Below are positions 1 to 7,370 of a stretch of DNA of 53,459 nt, piece by piece. The stretch lies in the NCBI GenBank assembly GCA_005879315.1, contig VBLC01000109.1:1-53459 (forward strand). The letters run 5' to 3'. The stretch is from Deltaproteobacteria bacterium (GTDB taxonomy: Bacteria > Myxococcota > Myxococcia > Myxococcales > 40CM-4-68-19). Under the pieces are notes generated by a model. It did no database searches, was not told where the DNA came from, and saw only the letters and a program-made list of their open reading frames with translations. The translations under genes were made by a program, and so were the position numbers. Each line of letters opens with the position of its first letter. Position 1 is the stretch's first letter.

Positions 1-9
1 TCTCGGGGC

Positions 10-345
10 TCATCCGGCGGTTTGGAATCTGCGGATGAGACCCGACAACAAAGCGTGGACTGCCCGCGCATGGAGGAGCCCGCGGCGAGCGGGTTTCGCC
101 ACACAGAGTCCTCCCGAAAGCGCGATGTCCAGGGCCGCCGCAGCCTCGCAATTTTCGCCGCGGGCGATCCCGTAGACCCGTGCCTTGTCGGCTGCTCCAG
201 AGCGCCCAGCACCCTCGGAGATGTTCAGGCAAACGCTGGTCGCAGCGCGCAGCGCTTGATCCCGCAAGCGGCCTTCCGAGATGGCGGCTTCGCGCACAGC
301 GTCGAGCAACTTGCGCGACTCCTGGTAGGCCTGAAGCTTTTCAAA
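10..345 (-). CDS. Four-helix bundle protein (S23/IVS-type), start uncertain
   Basis: The reading frame ends at the TGA at 12-10 and carries the signature of the small four-helix-bundle family first seen in rRNA intervening sequences: an N-terminal 'FEKLQAYQESRKLL' helix, then 'LRRAATSV.LNISEGAGR'-like text (here LRDQALRAATSVCLNISEGA) and a later Leu/Ala-rich helix. Family members are about 115-120 residues of unknown biochemical role. Homology runs upstream to about 345, but no ATG/GTG/TTG lies there in frame; the first usable start is TTG at 309, which would lose the first helix. Either the start codon is unusual or the 5' end is damaged. It stands alone downstream of the MarR gene on the same strand. 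Confidence 0.6.
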   Translation of the reverse strand, partial: FEKLQAYQESRKLLDAVREAAISEGRLRDQALRAATSVCLNISEGAGRSGAADKARVYGIARGENCEAAAALDIALSGGLCVAKPARRGLLHARAVHALLSGLIRRFQTAG

Positions 346-524
346 GGGAAGATTTCCCCGAGAAGCAGGCGCGCCGAAGGCGCAGGTTTTTTCCTTCCCA
401 CAATGCAGGCGCCAGTGACAATGCCGCAGGCATTGGCGCGCGCCTGCTGCCCCTTCCCTTTCCCGCTTCCAGGCTCTCTGAAGAGCTTTGGCGTCAACCG
501 TGGCTTAATCGATAGGCATTGGGG

Positions 525-971
525 CTAGAGGCGAGTCAGCGGTGACGGCAGCGCGGTCCGGAGCCGGGCAAAGGTAGTCTTCCCGAGCTCCTCCTCCGCG
601 GCCGCTTGCGCCTTCTCCCAGGCGTCCCGCACTTCGAGCAGCAGCCTCGATCCGGCACGGGTGAGCGTCACCCGGCGTCCAGTGTCGCCGGCGGCGGGCC
701 CGGCGCGCACCCAGCCGATCTTCTCCATCCTTTTCAGATCGCGGCTGAGCGTCGATTTCTCCAGCTCGAGCACTCGCGCGAGGTCGACTGCTCGCACGCC
801 ACCGGTAGCCGCGATCGCGGAGAGGAGATTGAGCTGGGCGGCGCTGACACCGTGAGGGGCGAGCGCGCCGTCGTAGAGGCGGGTGATCAGGCGCCCGAGA
901 CGGCGGATGCGGACCGAGAGGCACTCCGAGGCGATCAAACGCCCGATCTGCCCGGCATCCATCTTCTTCAT
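525..971 (-). CDS. MarR-family transcriptional regulator (1)
   Basis: A 148-residue winged-helix regulator. The central part reads as a MarR DNA-binding domain: helix 'VSAAQLNLLSAIAATGGVRAVDLARVLELEKSTLSRDLKRMEKIGWV', followed by a beta-wing with 'DTGRRVTLTRAG' and a C-terminal dimerisation helix. ATG at 971 has a good GGAGG 5 nt upstream, and its ATG overlaps the TGA of the upstream hydrolase gene (ATGA, 971-968), so the two are cotranscribed and probably translationally coupled. A perfect palindrome ahead of the hydrolase (2810-2823) is a plausible operator, giving an autoregulated MarR/enzyme operon. The ligand is unknown; an alkyl sulfate or its alcohol is a guess from the partner enzyme. 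Confidence 0.9.
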   Translation of the reverse strand: MKKMDAGQIGRLIASECLSVRIRRLGRLITRLYDGALAPHGVSAAQLNLLSAIAATGGVRAVDLARVLELEKSTLSRDLKRMEKIGWVRAGPAAGDTGRRVTLTRAGSRLLLEVRDAWEKAQAAAEEELGKTTFARLRTALPSPLTRL

Positions 972-2788
972 CGTCCCTCCGCCGTTGGACCCGCAACCGG
1001 TCGCAAAGGAGCATTCGCCCACTGCGAATAGATGATGAACCGGAACGGATCGACCGGGCCGTATCGTTCGATGAGCATCGAGAGCGCCTTCGCGCGCGCA
1101 CGCTGCAGTTTTTCGTTGGCTGGGTGGCGGAGCAAGCCCATCTCGGCGACGTTCAACGCGAGAGGCCCATCCCCTCGCGCCAGCAAGTTCTCGACAAGCC
1201 GGACGAACGGAGCTTCGCTGCGCTGCCCCATCTCGTCGAGCAGCGCGGCCCACTCCGAGCGCGTGAGCACCTCCATGCCTTCGCCGTCGGCTTGCCAGTA
1301 GCCGGCGTTCTGCAGATGGAGCCGCTGGAGGAAATGATCCCGGACGAGGAGATAGGGAAGGACCGCCTTCGGCGCTTCGCGCAAAGACGGAGGCAGGTAT
1401 TCGTCGTGCAGGATGTCCGCGATCGGCCGGCTGCGGAGGACGTCCGGAAGGTAGCGGTCGTGGAGACCTCTCAGTGCCATCTCCAGGCCGGGCGCGGCGT
1501 CCATGTTGAAGTACCGCGTCAGCGGCGGGTGGCCATGGATCAACCTGCGCGGCGCGAGCGCCCGCACCTGCGCGAGAGCCTCGAGATACCCATCCGGCGA
1601 GCCCTCCGAGAGAAAGGGCGGCCCGAGGTAGGGCATGAACGCGTCGCCCACGAAGAGGAGTCCCTGCCGGGGAAGATGGATGAACAGCGCATCGTCCGTC
1701 TCGCCGCCGCTGACGGGGATGAGCTGAAGCTCCAGTTTGCCGAACCGCAGCGATTCCTTCGACGACACCGTCCGATCGACGCGGACGTCGAGGCCGACCG
1801 GCCTCTTGCCAAAGAACCAGCTGAAGGTCCGCTGTGAGCTTCGCATCCGTCTCAGCTCGCCGGCGAAGTCCGCCCGCGCGATCACGACCGTGCCGGGCTC
1901 GCGGATGGCGGCCAGGCCTCCGACGTGGTCCCAGTGGGAGTGGGTCAGGATCACCAATCGGATCGGCGCGTCCGTGATCTGGCGCAGCGCCTTTTTCGCG
2001 GCACCGGCGGTCTCCGCCGTCGTGCCGGCGTCGATGGCCACGACCCCGGCCGCATCGACGAGGAAGGCGATGTTGGCGAAGTCGAATCCCTCGGCGACGT
2101 AGACGCCGTCCGCCTCGCGCACCAGCTTGGGATTGGTGAAGCGGAATCCCTCTTCGGCTCCGACGGAGAAGTTGCTCGCGACCTCTCCGTCGTCGAGCGA
2201 GCGGATCCCCGCACGCTGCTGCATCTCTCGAGACCGGCCTTCGTTGCCCTGGGTATGGAACGCGCGCGCGAGCCCGCGGTAGAGGGCGCGATCGAGATCG
2301 CCGGGGAAGCTCTCGCGGCTGTCGAGCGATGCTTCCAGATCCGCCACCGCCTGCTTCGCCTTGCCGAAACGCTCCGGGAGATCGGCGAAGACCAGGCCGC
2401 GCAAGAGACGCCCCGCTCCGGGATCGGCCTCCGCGCCGCGGTCGAGCTTGCGGATCGCGTCCTCGACCCAGGAGACGCGGCTGAGCAGGGCGATCTCTCC
2501 GGCCGCCCGCGCCTGGAGCAGACCCTCCAGCGAAACGAGAACCGGGCGTTGCGGCTGTTCGCGCGCGAGCTTCTGGAAGTACTCGTATCCGTCCCGCTCG
2601 TGCCGCGCGGCGATGAATTCCTGCGCGGCGATGATCGCGATCAGCGGCTCGGCGTTCGGCCAGGCGGCCGCCTGGGCGAACGATCCGAGCTCGCGGTTCT
2701 GGGCAAGCGTGGGCGGCGGCCTGGGATCGGTGGCGCACGCCACACCGAAGAAGAACATCCAGGGCAGCGCGGCAAGGCGAGCAGTCAT
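968..2788 (-). CDS. Exported alkyl-sulfatase-like metallo-beta-lactamase-fold hydrolase
   Basis: A 606-residue protein with an N-terminal signal-like segment (MTARLAALPWMFFFGVACA), a helical domain of about 190 residues, and an MBL-fold domain with the zinc motif H283-S-H285-W-D287-H288 followed by later ligands in 'VGDAF' and 'HGHPP'. The C-terminal part ('GYWQADGEGMEVL...LARGDGPLALNVAEMGLLRHPANEKLQRARAKAL') resembles the dimerisation domain of BDS1/SdsA1-type alkyl sulfatases, which hydrolyse long-chain sulfate esters. Substrate is therefore suggested, not shown. ATG 2788 is chosen because AGGAGG sits 6 nt upstream. It overlaps the following MarR gene by 4 nt. The final residue of the signal region (VACA) could be read as a lipobox-like Cys, so it may be membrane-tethered. 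Confidence 0.85.
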   Translation of the reverse strand: MTARLAALPWMFFFGVACATDPRPPPTLAQNRELGSFAQAAAWPNAEPLIAIIAAQEFIAARHERDGYEYFQKLAREQPQRPVLVSLEGLLQARAAGEIALLSRVSWVEDAIRKLDRGAEADPGAGRLLRGLVFADLPERFGKAKQAVADLEASLDSRESFPGDLDRALYRGLARAFHTQGNEGRSREMQQRAGIRSLDDGEVASNFSVGAEEGFRFTNPKLVREADGVYVAEGFDFANIAFLVDAAGVVAIDAGTTAETAGAAKKALRQITDAPIRLVILTHSHWDHVGGLAAIREPGTVVIARADFAGELRRMRSSQRTFSWFFGKRPVGLDVRVDRTVSSKESLRFGKLELQLIPVSGGETDDALFIHLPRQGLLFVGDAFMPYLGPPFLSEGSPDGYLEALAQVRALAPRRLIHGHPPLTRYFNMDAAPGLEMALRGLHDRYLPDVLRSRPIADILHDEYLPPSLREAPKAVLPYLLVRDHFLQRLHLQNAGYWQADGEGMEVLTRSEWAALLDEMGQRSEAPFVRLVENLLARGDGPLALNVAEMGLLRHPANEKLQRARAKALSMLIERYGPVDPFRFIIYSQWANAPLRPVAGPTAEGR

Positions 2789-2809
2789 CGGCGTCCTCCT
2801 GGACTTCTG

Positions 2810-2823
2810 GTTGTATATACAAC
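2810..2823. promoter_or_regulatory. Perfect 14-bp palindrome, candidate MarR operator
   Basis: GTTGTATATACAAC reads identically on both strands and lies 22 nt upstream of the ATG of the MBL hydrolase, in the short gap between two minus-strand operons. MarR proteins bind such AT-centred dyads with TTG/CAA ends. The most economical reading is an operator (possibly overlapping the -10 region) for the hydrolase-MarR1 operon. No binding evidence can be seen from sequence alone. Confidence 0.6.
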
Positions 2824-2867
2824 CCACTGCCGAAGAGATGCGCGGCCGAAGGGAAGGTTTCACAGGG

Positions 2868-3356
2868 TCAGAGTCTCCTGTATCCCGGGTGCACGCCGGG
2901 GGTGAGCCCCTGATCCTCGGCGATGCGGAGCAGCAGATCCGCCAACTGGTCGCGCTCGCGCGGTTCGAGCGCCTTGCACAGTGCCTCCTGGTGCTCGCGC
3001 GCGACGCGTCCCACCTCCGCCAGCGTGCGGCGGCCCTTCTCGGTGAGGCGCAGCGCGTAGCTGCGGCGATCTTCGGGATCCTCATGGCGCTGCACGAGAC
3101 CGCGCTGCTCCAGGTCGTCCACAAGGGCAACCGCTCTGCTGGGGAACATCCCCAGCCTGTCCGCCAGCTCGCGCTGGGTGAGGCCCTCCTTGGCAGAGAG
3201 GATGCGCAGGGCACCCGCGTGCTGGGGCTGGAGCTGCAGCCGCGCCAGGCGCTCGGCGAAGCGCGCGGCAGCGTGCGCACCAACCTGGGCGAGGAGGAAC
3301 GCAGCGCCGGGGGTCCTGGGTTGCATGGTGGAAACGTACTCGTTAGATTCATTCAT
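2868..3356 (-). CDS. MarR-family transcriptional regulator (2)
   Basis: A 162-residue MarR regulator: dimerisation helix 'AAFLLAQVGAHAAARFAERLARL', winged helix 'LQPQHAGALRILSAKEGLTQRELADRLGMFPSRAVALVDDLEQRGLVQR', wing 'PEDRRSYALRLTEKG', and a C-terminal helix. Two starts are possible: ATG 3356, inside the large palindrome and without a Shine-Dalgarno sequence, or ATG 3326, also without a clear one. From 3356 the protein begins MNESNEY, mirroring the MNHSNEY start of the divergent gene because the palindrome encodes both. The gene diverges from a membrane-protein gene and probably represses both through the palindrome. Confidence 0.9.
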   Translation of the reverse strand: MNESNEYVSTMQPRTPGAAFLLAQVGAHAAARFAERLARLQLQPQHAGALRILSAKEGLTQRELADRLGMFPSRAVALVDDLEQRGLVQRHEDPEDRRSYALRLTEKGRRTLAEVGRVAREHQEALCKALEPRERDQLADLLLRIAEDQGLTPGVHPGYRRL

Positions 3357-3380
3357 ACCATGAATCATTCTAACGAGTAC
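3336..3380. promoter_or_regulatory. 45-bp near-perfect inverted repeat spanning both divergent start codons
   Basis: Arms 3336-3356 and 3360-3380 are complementary at 19 of 21 positions; the outer 12 bp (GTACTCGTTAGA / TCTAACGAGTAC) match perfectly, and the centre is ACC (3357-3359). The ATG of MarR2 (3356) and of the divergent membrane protein (3360) both lie at the inner ends of the arms. It is a strong candidate MarR operator. If the ATGs are used, both mRNAs would be nearly leaderless. Confidence 0.8.
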
Positions 3381-4049
3381 CGAAGCCGGCAGCACCCCAG
3401 CCCCTCGCCGGGCGCCCTGGCCATCGTTCACACGGCGCTGTTCGCCGCCTCGCTGGCGGCCTTCGCAGCCCTCACGGGGGGAGGACACATCCCCTCGCCC
3501 TTCGCCCCCGCCTCCGAGTCGCTCCCCTACCTCGCTCAGCAGGGAACGGCCTTGCGTTGGAGCGCCTTCTTCCTCTTCGGCTCGGCGGTGCCGCTGGGCC
3601 TCTTCGCCGCCACCGCCGCGAGCCGGCTCCGCTTCCTCGGCGTGCGGGCGGCTGGAGCCACCATCGCGCTCTTCGGAGGCATCGCCGCGTCCGCTGCACT
3701 GGCCGCGTCCGCCTTGTCGTTGTGGGCCCTGTCCGATCCAGCGGTGGCGCAAGCGGCCGGCACGGCGCGCGCGATGCAGCTCGTCTCGTTCGCCGCGGGA
3801 GGGCCGGCCTTCGCGGCGGCCTTCGGGCTGCTGGTTGCCGGCGTGTCGGTGAGCGCGGGGCTGACCGGCCTCCTGCCGCGCTGGACCTTGTGGTTCGGGC
3901 TTGCCATCGCCGCCGCGGGCGAGCTGTCGTCGCTGAGCCTTCTGTTCGCGCCGGCCGCGCTCCTCTTGCCGCTCACCAGATTCCCCGGGTTGGTCTGGCT
4001 CATCGCCGCGGGGTTCTTGCTGCCGCGGGCAGCGAAGGAGACGCCATGA
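3360..4049 (+). CDS. Multi-pass membrane protein, DUF4386-like layout
   Basis: A 229-residue hydrophobic protein with about six predicted membrane segments (for example around 'LAIVHTALFAASLAAFAAL', 'LRWSAFFLFGSAVPLGLFAATAAS', 'AGATIALFGGIAASAALAAS', 'SFAAGGPAFAAAFGLLVAGVSVS', 'LWFGLAIAAAGELSSLSLLF', 'LVWLIAAGFLLP'). No catalytic motif is recognised; size and helix pattern resemble small integral membrane proteins often paired with MarR/TetR regulators (DUF4386-like). The ATG at 3360 lies in the palindrome and has no Shine-Dalgarno, so either translation is leaderless or the operator has captured the 5' end. It diverges from MarR2, its likely repressor. Confidence 0.75.
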   Translation: MNHSNEYRSRQHPSPSPGALAIVHTALFAASLAAFAALTGGGHIPSPFAPASESLPYLAQQGTALRWSAFFLFGSAVPLGLFAATAASRLRFLGVRAAGATIALFGGIAASAALAASALSLWALSDPAVAQAAGTARAMQLVSFAAGGPAFAAAFGLLVAGVSVSAGLTGLLPRWTLWFGLAIAAAGELSSLSLLFAPAALLLPLTRFPGLVWLIAAGFLLPRAAKETP

Positions 4050-4068
4050 TCACGCGCGAGCAGAATCT

Positions 4069-4908
4069 TTACTGCCTTCCAGTCTCGTGGCGGCGCGCTT
4101 CGGCGTCCTTGCGGAAGACGTCGTTGGTGAGCGAACGCGCCACGCCGACGGCGAGGTTGGGAAAGAGTTGGGCGAAGGCGAAGGTGAGCCGCGCGGGCCC
4201 AGGGCTCACCGCAACTTCGGCGAGGTCGCGCTTGACGACCCGCACCACCGCTTTGGCGACGGCCTGCGGCGTGGTGGTGCCGAGCAACGGCGACGGCCGG
4301 GCGCCCGTCCGCTCCAGCATGCGCTGGTACATTCCGGCCTCGGTGATGAAACCGGGACAGACCGCCGAGGCGCTCACGCCGGTGCCCAGGTACTCGGAGC
4401 GCAGCGCGTGCGCGAACTCGATGAGACCTGCCTTGCTGGCTCCGTAGGCGACCTGGAAGGCGGGCCCGAACTTCCCCGCCAACGATGCGATGCAGACCAC
4501 GTGCCCGCGCCGGCGCTCCAGCATCCCAGGCAGCACGAGGCGCGAGAGGCGCATCGGCGCAACCAGGTTGACCGCGATCATGCGTTCCAGGTCGGCAAGC
4601 GGAGTCTCGTGGAACACCGACGACTGCTCGATGCCGGCGTTGTTGACCAGCACGTCGATGGGTCCGAGCTCGCGGCCCACGCGCTCCAACAGCTCTGCGG
4701 CGGAGTCGGCCGCGGCCACGTCGGCGACGAAGGCCCGCGCGCGCACGCCTTGGCCAGACAGCTCCGCCGCGAGCGCATTCAGCTCGGCCGCGGAGCGAGC
4801 GGCGAGGGCGAGTTGCATCTTCTCCTTGGCCAGAGCCCGGGCGATGTACACGCCGACCCCGCGAGAGGCGCCGGTAACGAGAGCGGTCAGTCCACTGAGT
4901 TCGCGCAT
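4069..4908 (-). CDS. Short-chain dehydrogenase/reductase (SDR)
   Basis: A 279-residue classical SDR. The nucleotide-binding Rossmann motif T12-G-A-S-R-G-V-G19 is at the N-terminus, the structural NNAG is at 89-92, and the catalytic triad is S142, Y155 and K159 (YGASK). The C-terminal extension after about residue 200 (TTTPQAVAKAVVRVVKRD...) is typical of SDRs acting on lipid or steroid-like substrates, but the substrate is unknown. Start ATG 4908 gives the canonical length and puts the Rossmann motif at the expected distance; a longer frame upstream lacks homology. It converges with the membrane protein, 19 nt apart. NAD(P) preference is not evident. Confidence 0.92.
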   Translation of the reverse strand: MRELSGLTALVTGASRGVGVYIARALAKEKMQLALAARSAAELNALAAELSGQGVRARAFVADVAAADSAAELLERVGRELGPIDVLVNNAGIEQSSVFHETPLADLERMIAVNLVAPMRLSRLVLPGMLERRRGHVVCIASLAGKFGPAFQVAYGASKAGLIEFAHALRSEYLGTGVSASAVCPGFITEAGMYQRMLERTGARPSPLLGTTTPQAVAKAVVRVVKRDLAEVAVSPGPARLTFAFAQLFPNLAVGVARSLTNDVFRKDAEARRHETGRQ

Positions 4909-5066
4909 GGGGCCTGGATAGACGAGTCGAGCCGGAAAGTCGAGGCTGTAGCAAATGAAGCGAAGACGTCGCATTGCATGCCGCGCGCCTTCCCCGCCCC
5001 ACACCGTCGCGCTACAGTGCCGTCACGGCGAAGGCTGAGGGGACCGCGCCGGGAGGCAGGCGTAGC

Positions 5067-6065
5067 GTGGGTCCACCTCAAGCCGATCTGCGGGCAACGC
5101 CAGCGTCGATCATACCCACCGAGCAGATCGGCAGCATCCCAAGACCCGCCGATCTCATCGAGAGAATCGCAATCGCCGGCAGCGAGGATCCCGACCTCGC
5201 TCTTCTCTACGACATTGCCATTCGGGACACCATCGAGCGGCTCGAAGCGACAGGCTCTCCGGTCGTCACCGACGGCGAGCAGAGGAAGTATCACAATTTC
5301 GCGACGTACTGCGTGCATGGGCTTCGGAATACGGCCCCGGACGGTTTCAAAATCCCTTTCTCGGACGGTCACACGCGCCGCATGGCGCGGCTCACAGGCG
5401 GGCCGTTCCGTTACAGGTGTTACGCAGACGGTTTCCTGGATGTCGCCCTGCGCTATGCGCACGTGCCGGTCAAGCAGGCGGTGATCTCGCCTTCGTGCCT
5501 GAGCCTGATGTACCCATCCGAAAGGATTCCGGACTATTCGCGCGAGCAATTCATCGAGGATCTTCAGACGGATCCGGATGCTCTTCAAGAAGGGGACTCC
5601 GCAGCGGGAATTGGTCGATGTCAACAAGTCATTCGAGAGACGATTCCCCTCCTGCGCAGCGAGGCGACGCGATACTCGATCTCCGTCCGGACCGAGCTGG
5701 CGGCGAGCGTTCCCCGGATCCTGGGAGATCGCGTGCAATTGCAGCAGGTGCTGATGAACCTCTTGGTGAACAGCATCGAGGCGATGAAGGATATCGACGG
5801 GACCCGGGAGCTCGTCATCACCTCGCAGCGCGGAGAGAACGAGCAAGCCCTGGTGTCCATCAGCGACACCGGCGTGGGGATTCCTCAGCAGCACGCCGAC
5901 CAGATCTTCAATGCATTCTTCACCACCAAGCCTCACGGCACCGGCATGGGACTTCGCATCAGCTCCTCCATCGTCGAATCGCATGGCGGACGCTTGTGGG
6001 CAGCAGGCAACTCTCCGCGCGGCGCAACTTTTTGCTTCACCCTGCCCGCCGAAGCCGAGACATAG
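5067..6065 (+). pseudogene. Chimeric remnant: methionine-synthase-like head joined to histidine-kinase tail
   Basis: A single open frame contains parts of two unrelated genes. From about 5100 to 5563 it matches the start of the cobalamin-independent methionine synthase-like family (ILPTE-type 'IIPTEQIGSIPRP', 'ATGSPVVTDGEQRK', 'LTGGPFRYR', 'VKQAVISPS'), stopping well before the zinc-binding catalytic half. From about 5563 it matches a hybrid-type histidine kinase tail: 'RRIRMLFKKGTPQRELVDVN' is in another frame (5569-5628), and after an apparent one-base loss near 5625 the main frame resumes with 'VIRETIPLLRSEATRYS', the N-box 'QQVLMNLLVNSIEAMK', G1 'DTGVGIP' and G2 'GTGMGL'. The phospho-accepting His is missing. 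Both halves are therefore non-functional fragments; an expressed fusion cannot be fully excluded. Confidence 0.75.
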
Positions 6066-6069
6066 GTTG

Positions 6070-6615
6070 GTGATCACGCTGCTGACCATCCCGGGACTGT
6101 GGAGCAGTGGCCCCGACCACTGGCAGACGTACTGGGAGCGCGAGCGCAAGCACACCCGCCGCGTCGAGCAAGAGAACTGGGAGACGCCCAAGAGGGCCGA
6201 TTGGATCGAACGCATCCGGGCCGCCGTACGCAACGCGCCCGGGCCGGTGGTGCTGGCCGCGCACAGCCTCGGCTGCGCCGCGGTCGCCCATCTCGCAAGG
6301 CAAGCAACGCCCTCCGAGTTGGCGAGGATCAAGGGCGCGCTCCTGGTCGCGCCGAGCGACGTCGAGTCCCCGAAGTACCCGCCCGGGACTGACGGCTTCG
6401 TGCCCATGCCGCTCGAGCGGTTGCCGTTCAAGGCTGCGGTCGTGATCAGCAGCGACGACGAGTGGGTGACCCCGGAGCGCGCGCGGCAATTCGCCTCTGC
6501 CTGGGGAGCGCGCATCGTCGAGGTCGGCGCGAAAGGTCACCTGAACAGCGCGTCGAAGCTCGGATCGTGGCCCGAGGGCCAGGCGCTCTTGCGCGACTTG
6601 GGCCTCGATTCGTGA
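6070..6615 (+). CDS. RBBP9/YdeN-type alpha/beta serine hydrolase
   Basis: A 181-residue single-domain hydrolase. The N-terminal 'TIPGLWSSGPDHWQTYWE' motif is diagnostic of the RBBP9/YdeN family, as are the nucleophile elbow A64-H-S66-L-G, the acid in 'SSDDEWV' (D129 or D130) and the catalytic His in 'GHLN' (H157). These small cytosolic esterases have poorly defined substrates. GTG 6070 (or the TTG just before it, 6067) gives the family's normal length; the Shine-Dalgarno is weak. The TGA overlaps the GTG of the following HAD gene (GTGA), so the two form an operon. Confidence 0.88.
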   Translation: MITLLTIPGLWSSGPDHWQTYWERERKHTRRVEQENWETPKRADWIERIRAAVRNAPGPVVLAAHSLGCAAVAHLARQATPSELARIKGALLVAPSDVESPKYPPGTDGFVPMPLERLPFKAAVVISSDDEWVTPERARQFASAWGARIVEVGAKGHLNSASKLGSWPEGQALLRDLGLDS

Positions 6616-7319
6616 TTGACGCAGCGATCTTCGACCTGAACGGAACCCTGATCGACGACATGCGGGCGCACGGCCGCGCCTGGTCCACGATCGTTCGCGA
6701 GCTGGGAGTGGACGTGCCGGCCGAGCGGTTCGAGCGCGAGCTGGCAGGAATGAAGCACGGCGAGACCTTCGAGGCGGTGCTCGGGCGCAAGCTGCCGACT
6801 GCGGAGGTGGCGCGGCTGGCCGCCCACAAGGAAGCTCTCTACCGCGAATTGTACGCGCCGGATCTGCGCCTTCTGCCCGGCGCGCGGGAGTTGCTCGAGC
6901 GGCTGCGCGCAGAAGGCGTGCGCACTGCCATCGCCACCGCGGCGCCGCCGGAAAACCGCGACTTCGCGCTGGACGGGCTCGGCATCCGGCCGCTCTTCGA
7001 TGCGGTGGTGGGCGAGGAGGCCGCGGCGCGCGGCAAGCCGGCGCCGGATCTGTACCTCGCGGCTGCGCGCGCGCTTGGCGTCGCACCGGAGCGCAGCATC
7101 GCTTTCGAGGACGCGGTGAACGGAGTGCGCGCCGCACGGGCGGCCGGGATGCGCTCCGCGGCCGTGACCACCACCACCTCGGCCGACCGGCTGCGCGAAG
7201 CCGGGGCAGAGTTCGTCCTGCCCGATTTCGCGCACTTGCCGCCCGAGCTGGAGGTGCTGCTCTTCGCCGCGGGTCGGGTCGGACGATTGACCGACCCGAG
7301 CAAGGGATACGCAACCTGA
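6612..7319 (+). CDS. HAD-superfamily hydrolase (beta-phosphoglucomutase-like)
   Basis: A 235-residue HAD subfamily IA protein. Motif I is F7-D8-L-N10-G-T12, motif II the Thr in 'AIATAAPP', motif III the Lys of 'GKPAPDLYL', and motif IV 'AFEDAVNGVRAARAAGM'; an alpha-helical cap lies between motifs I and II. It most likely dephosphorylates or isomerises a sugar phosphate or similar metabolite. The second Asp of the usual DxD motif, the general acid/base, is Asn (N10), which may lower phosphatase activity or mark a special subgroup. GTG 6612 overlaps the upstream hydrolase stop. Confidence 0.9.
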   Translation: MIDAAIFDLNGTLIDDMRAHGRAWSTIVRELGVDVPAERFERELAGMKHGETFEAVLGRKLPTAEVARLAAHKEALYRELYAPDLRLLPGARELLERLRAEGVRTAIATAAPPENRDFALDGLGIRPLFDAVVGEEAAARGKPAPDLYLAAARALGVAPERSIAFEDAVNGVRAARAAGMRSAAVTTTTSADRLREAGAEFVLPDFAHLPPELEVLLFAAGRVGRLTDPSKGYAT

Positions 7320-7370
7320 CCGCTGCCGCTCCTTGTCGTCCGGTCGCTACGGTCGGCGCCGGAACATCGC

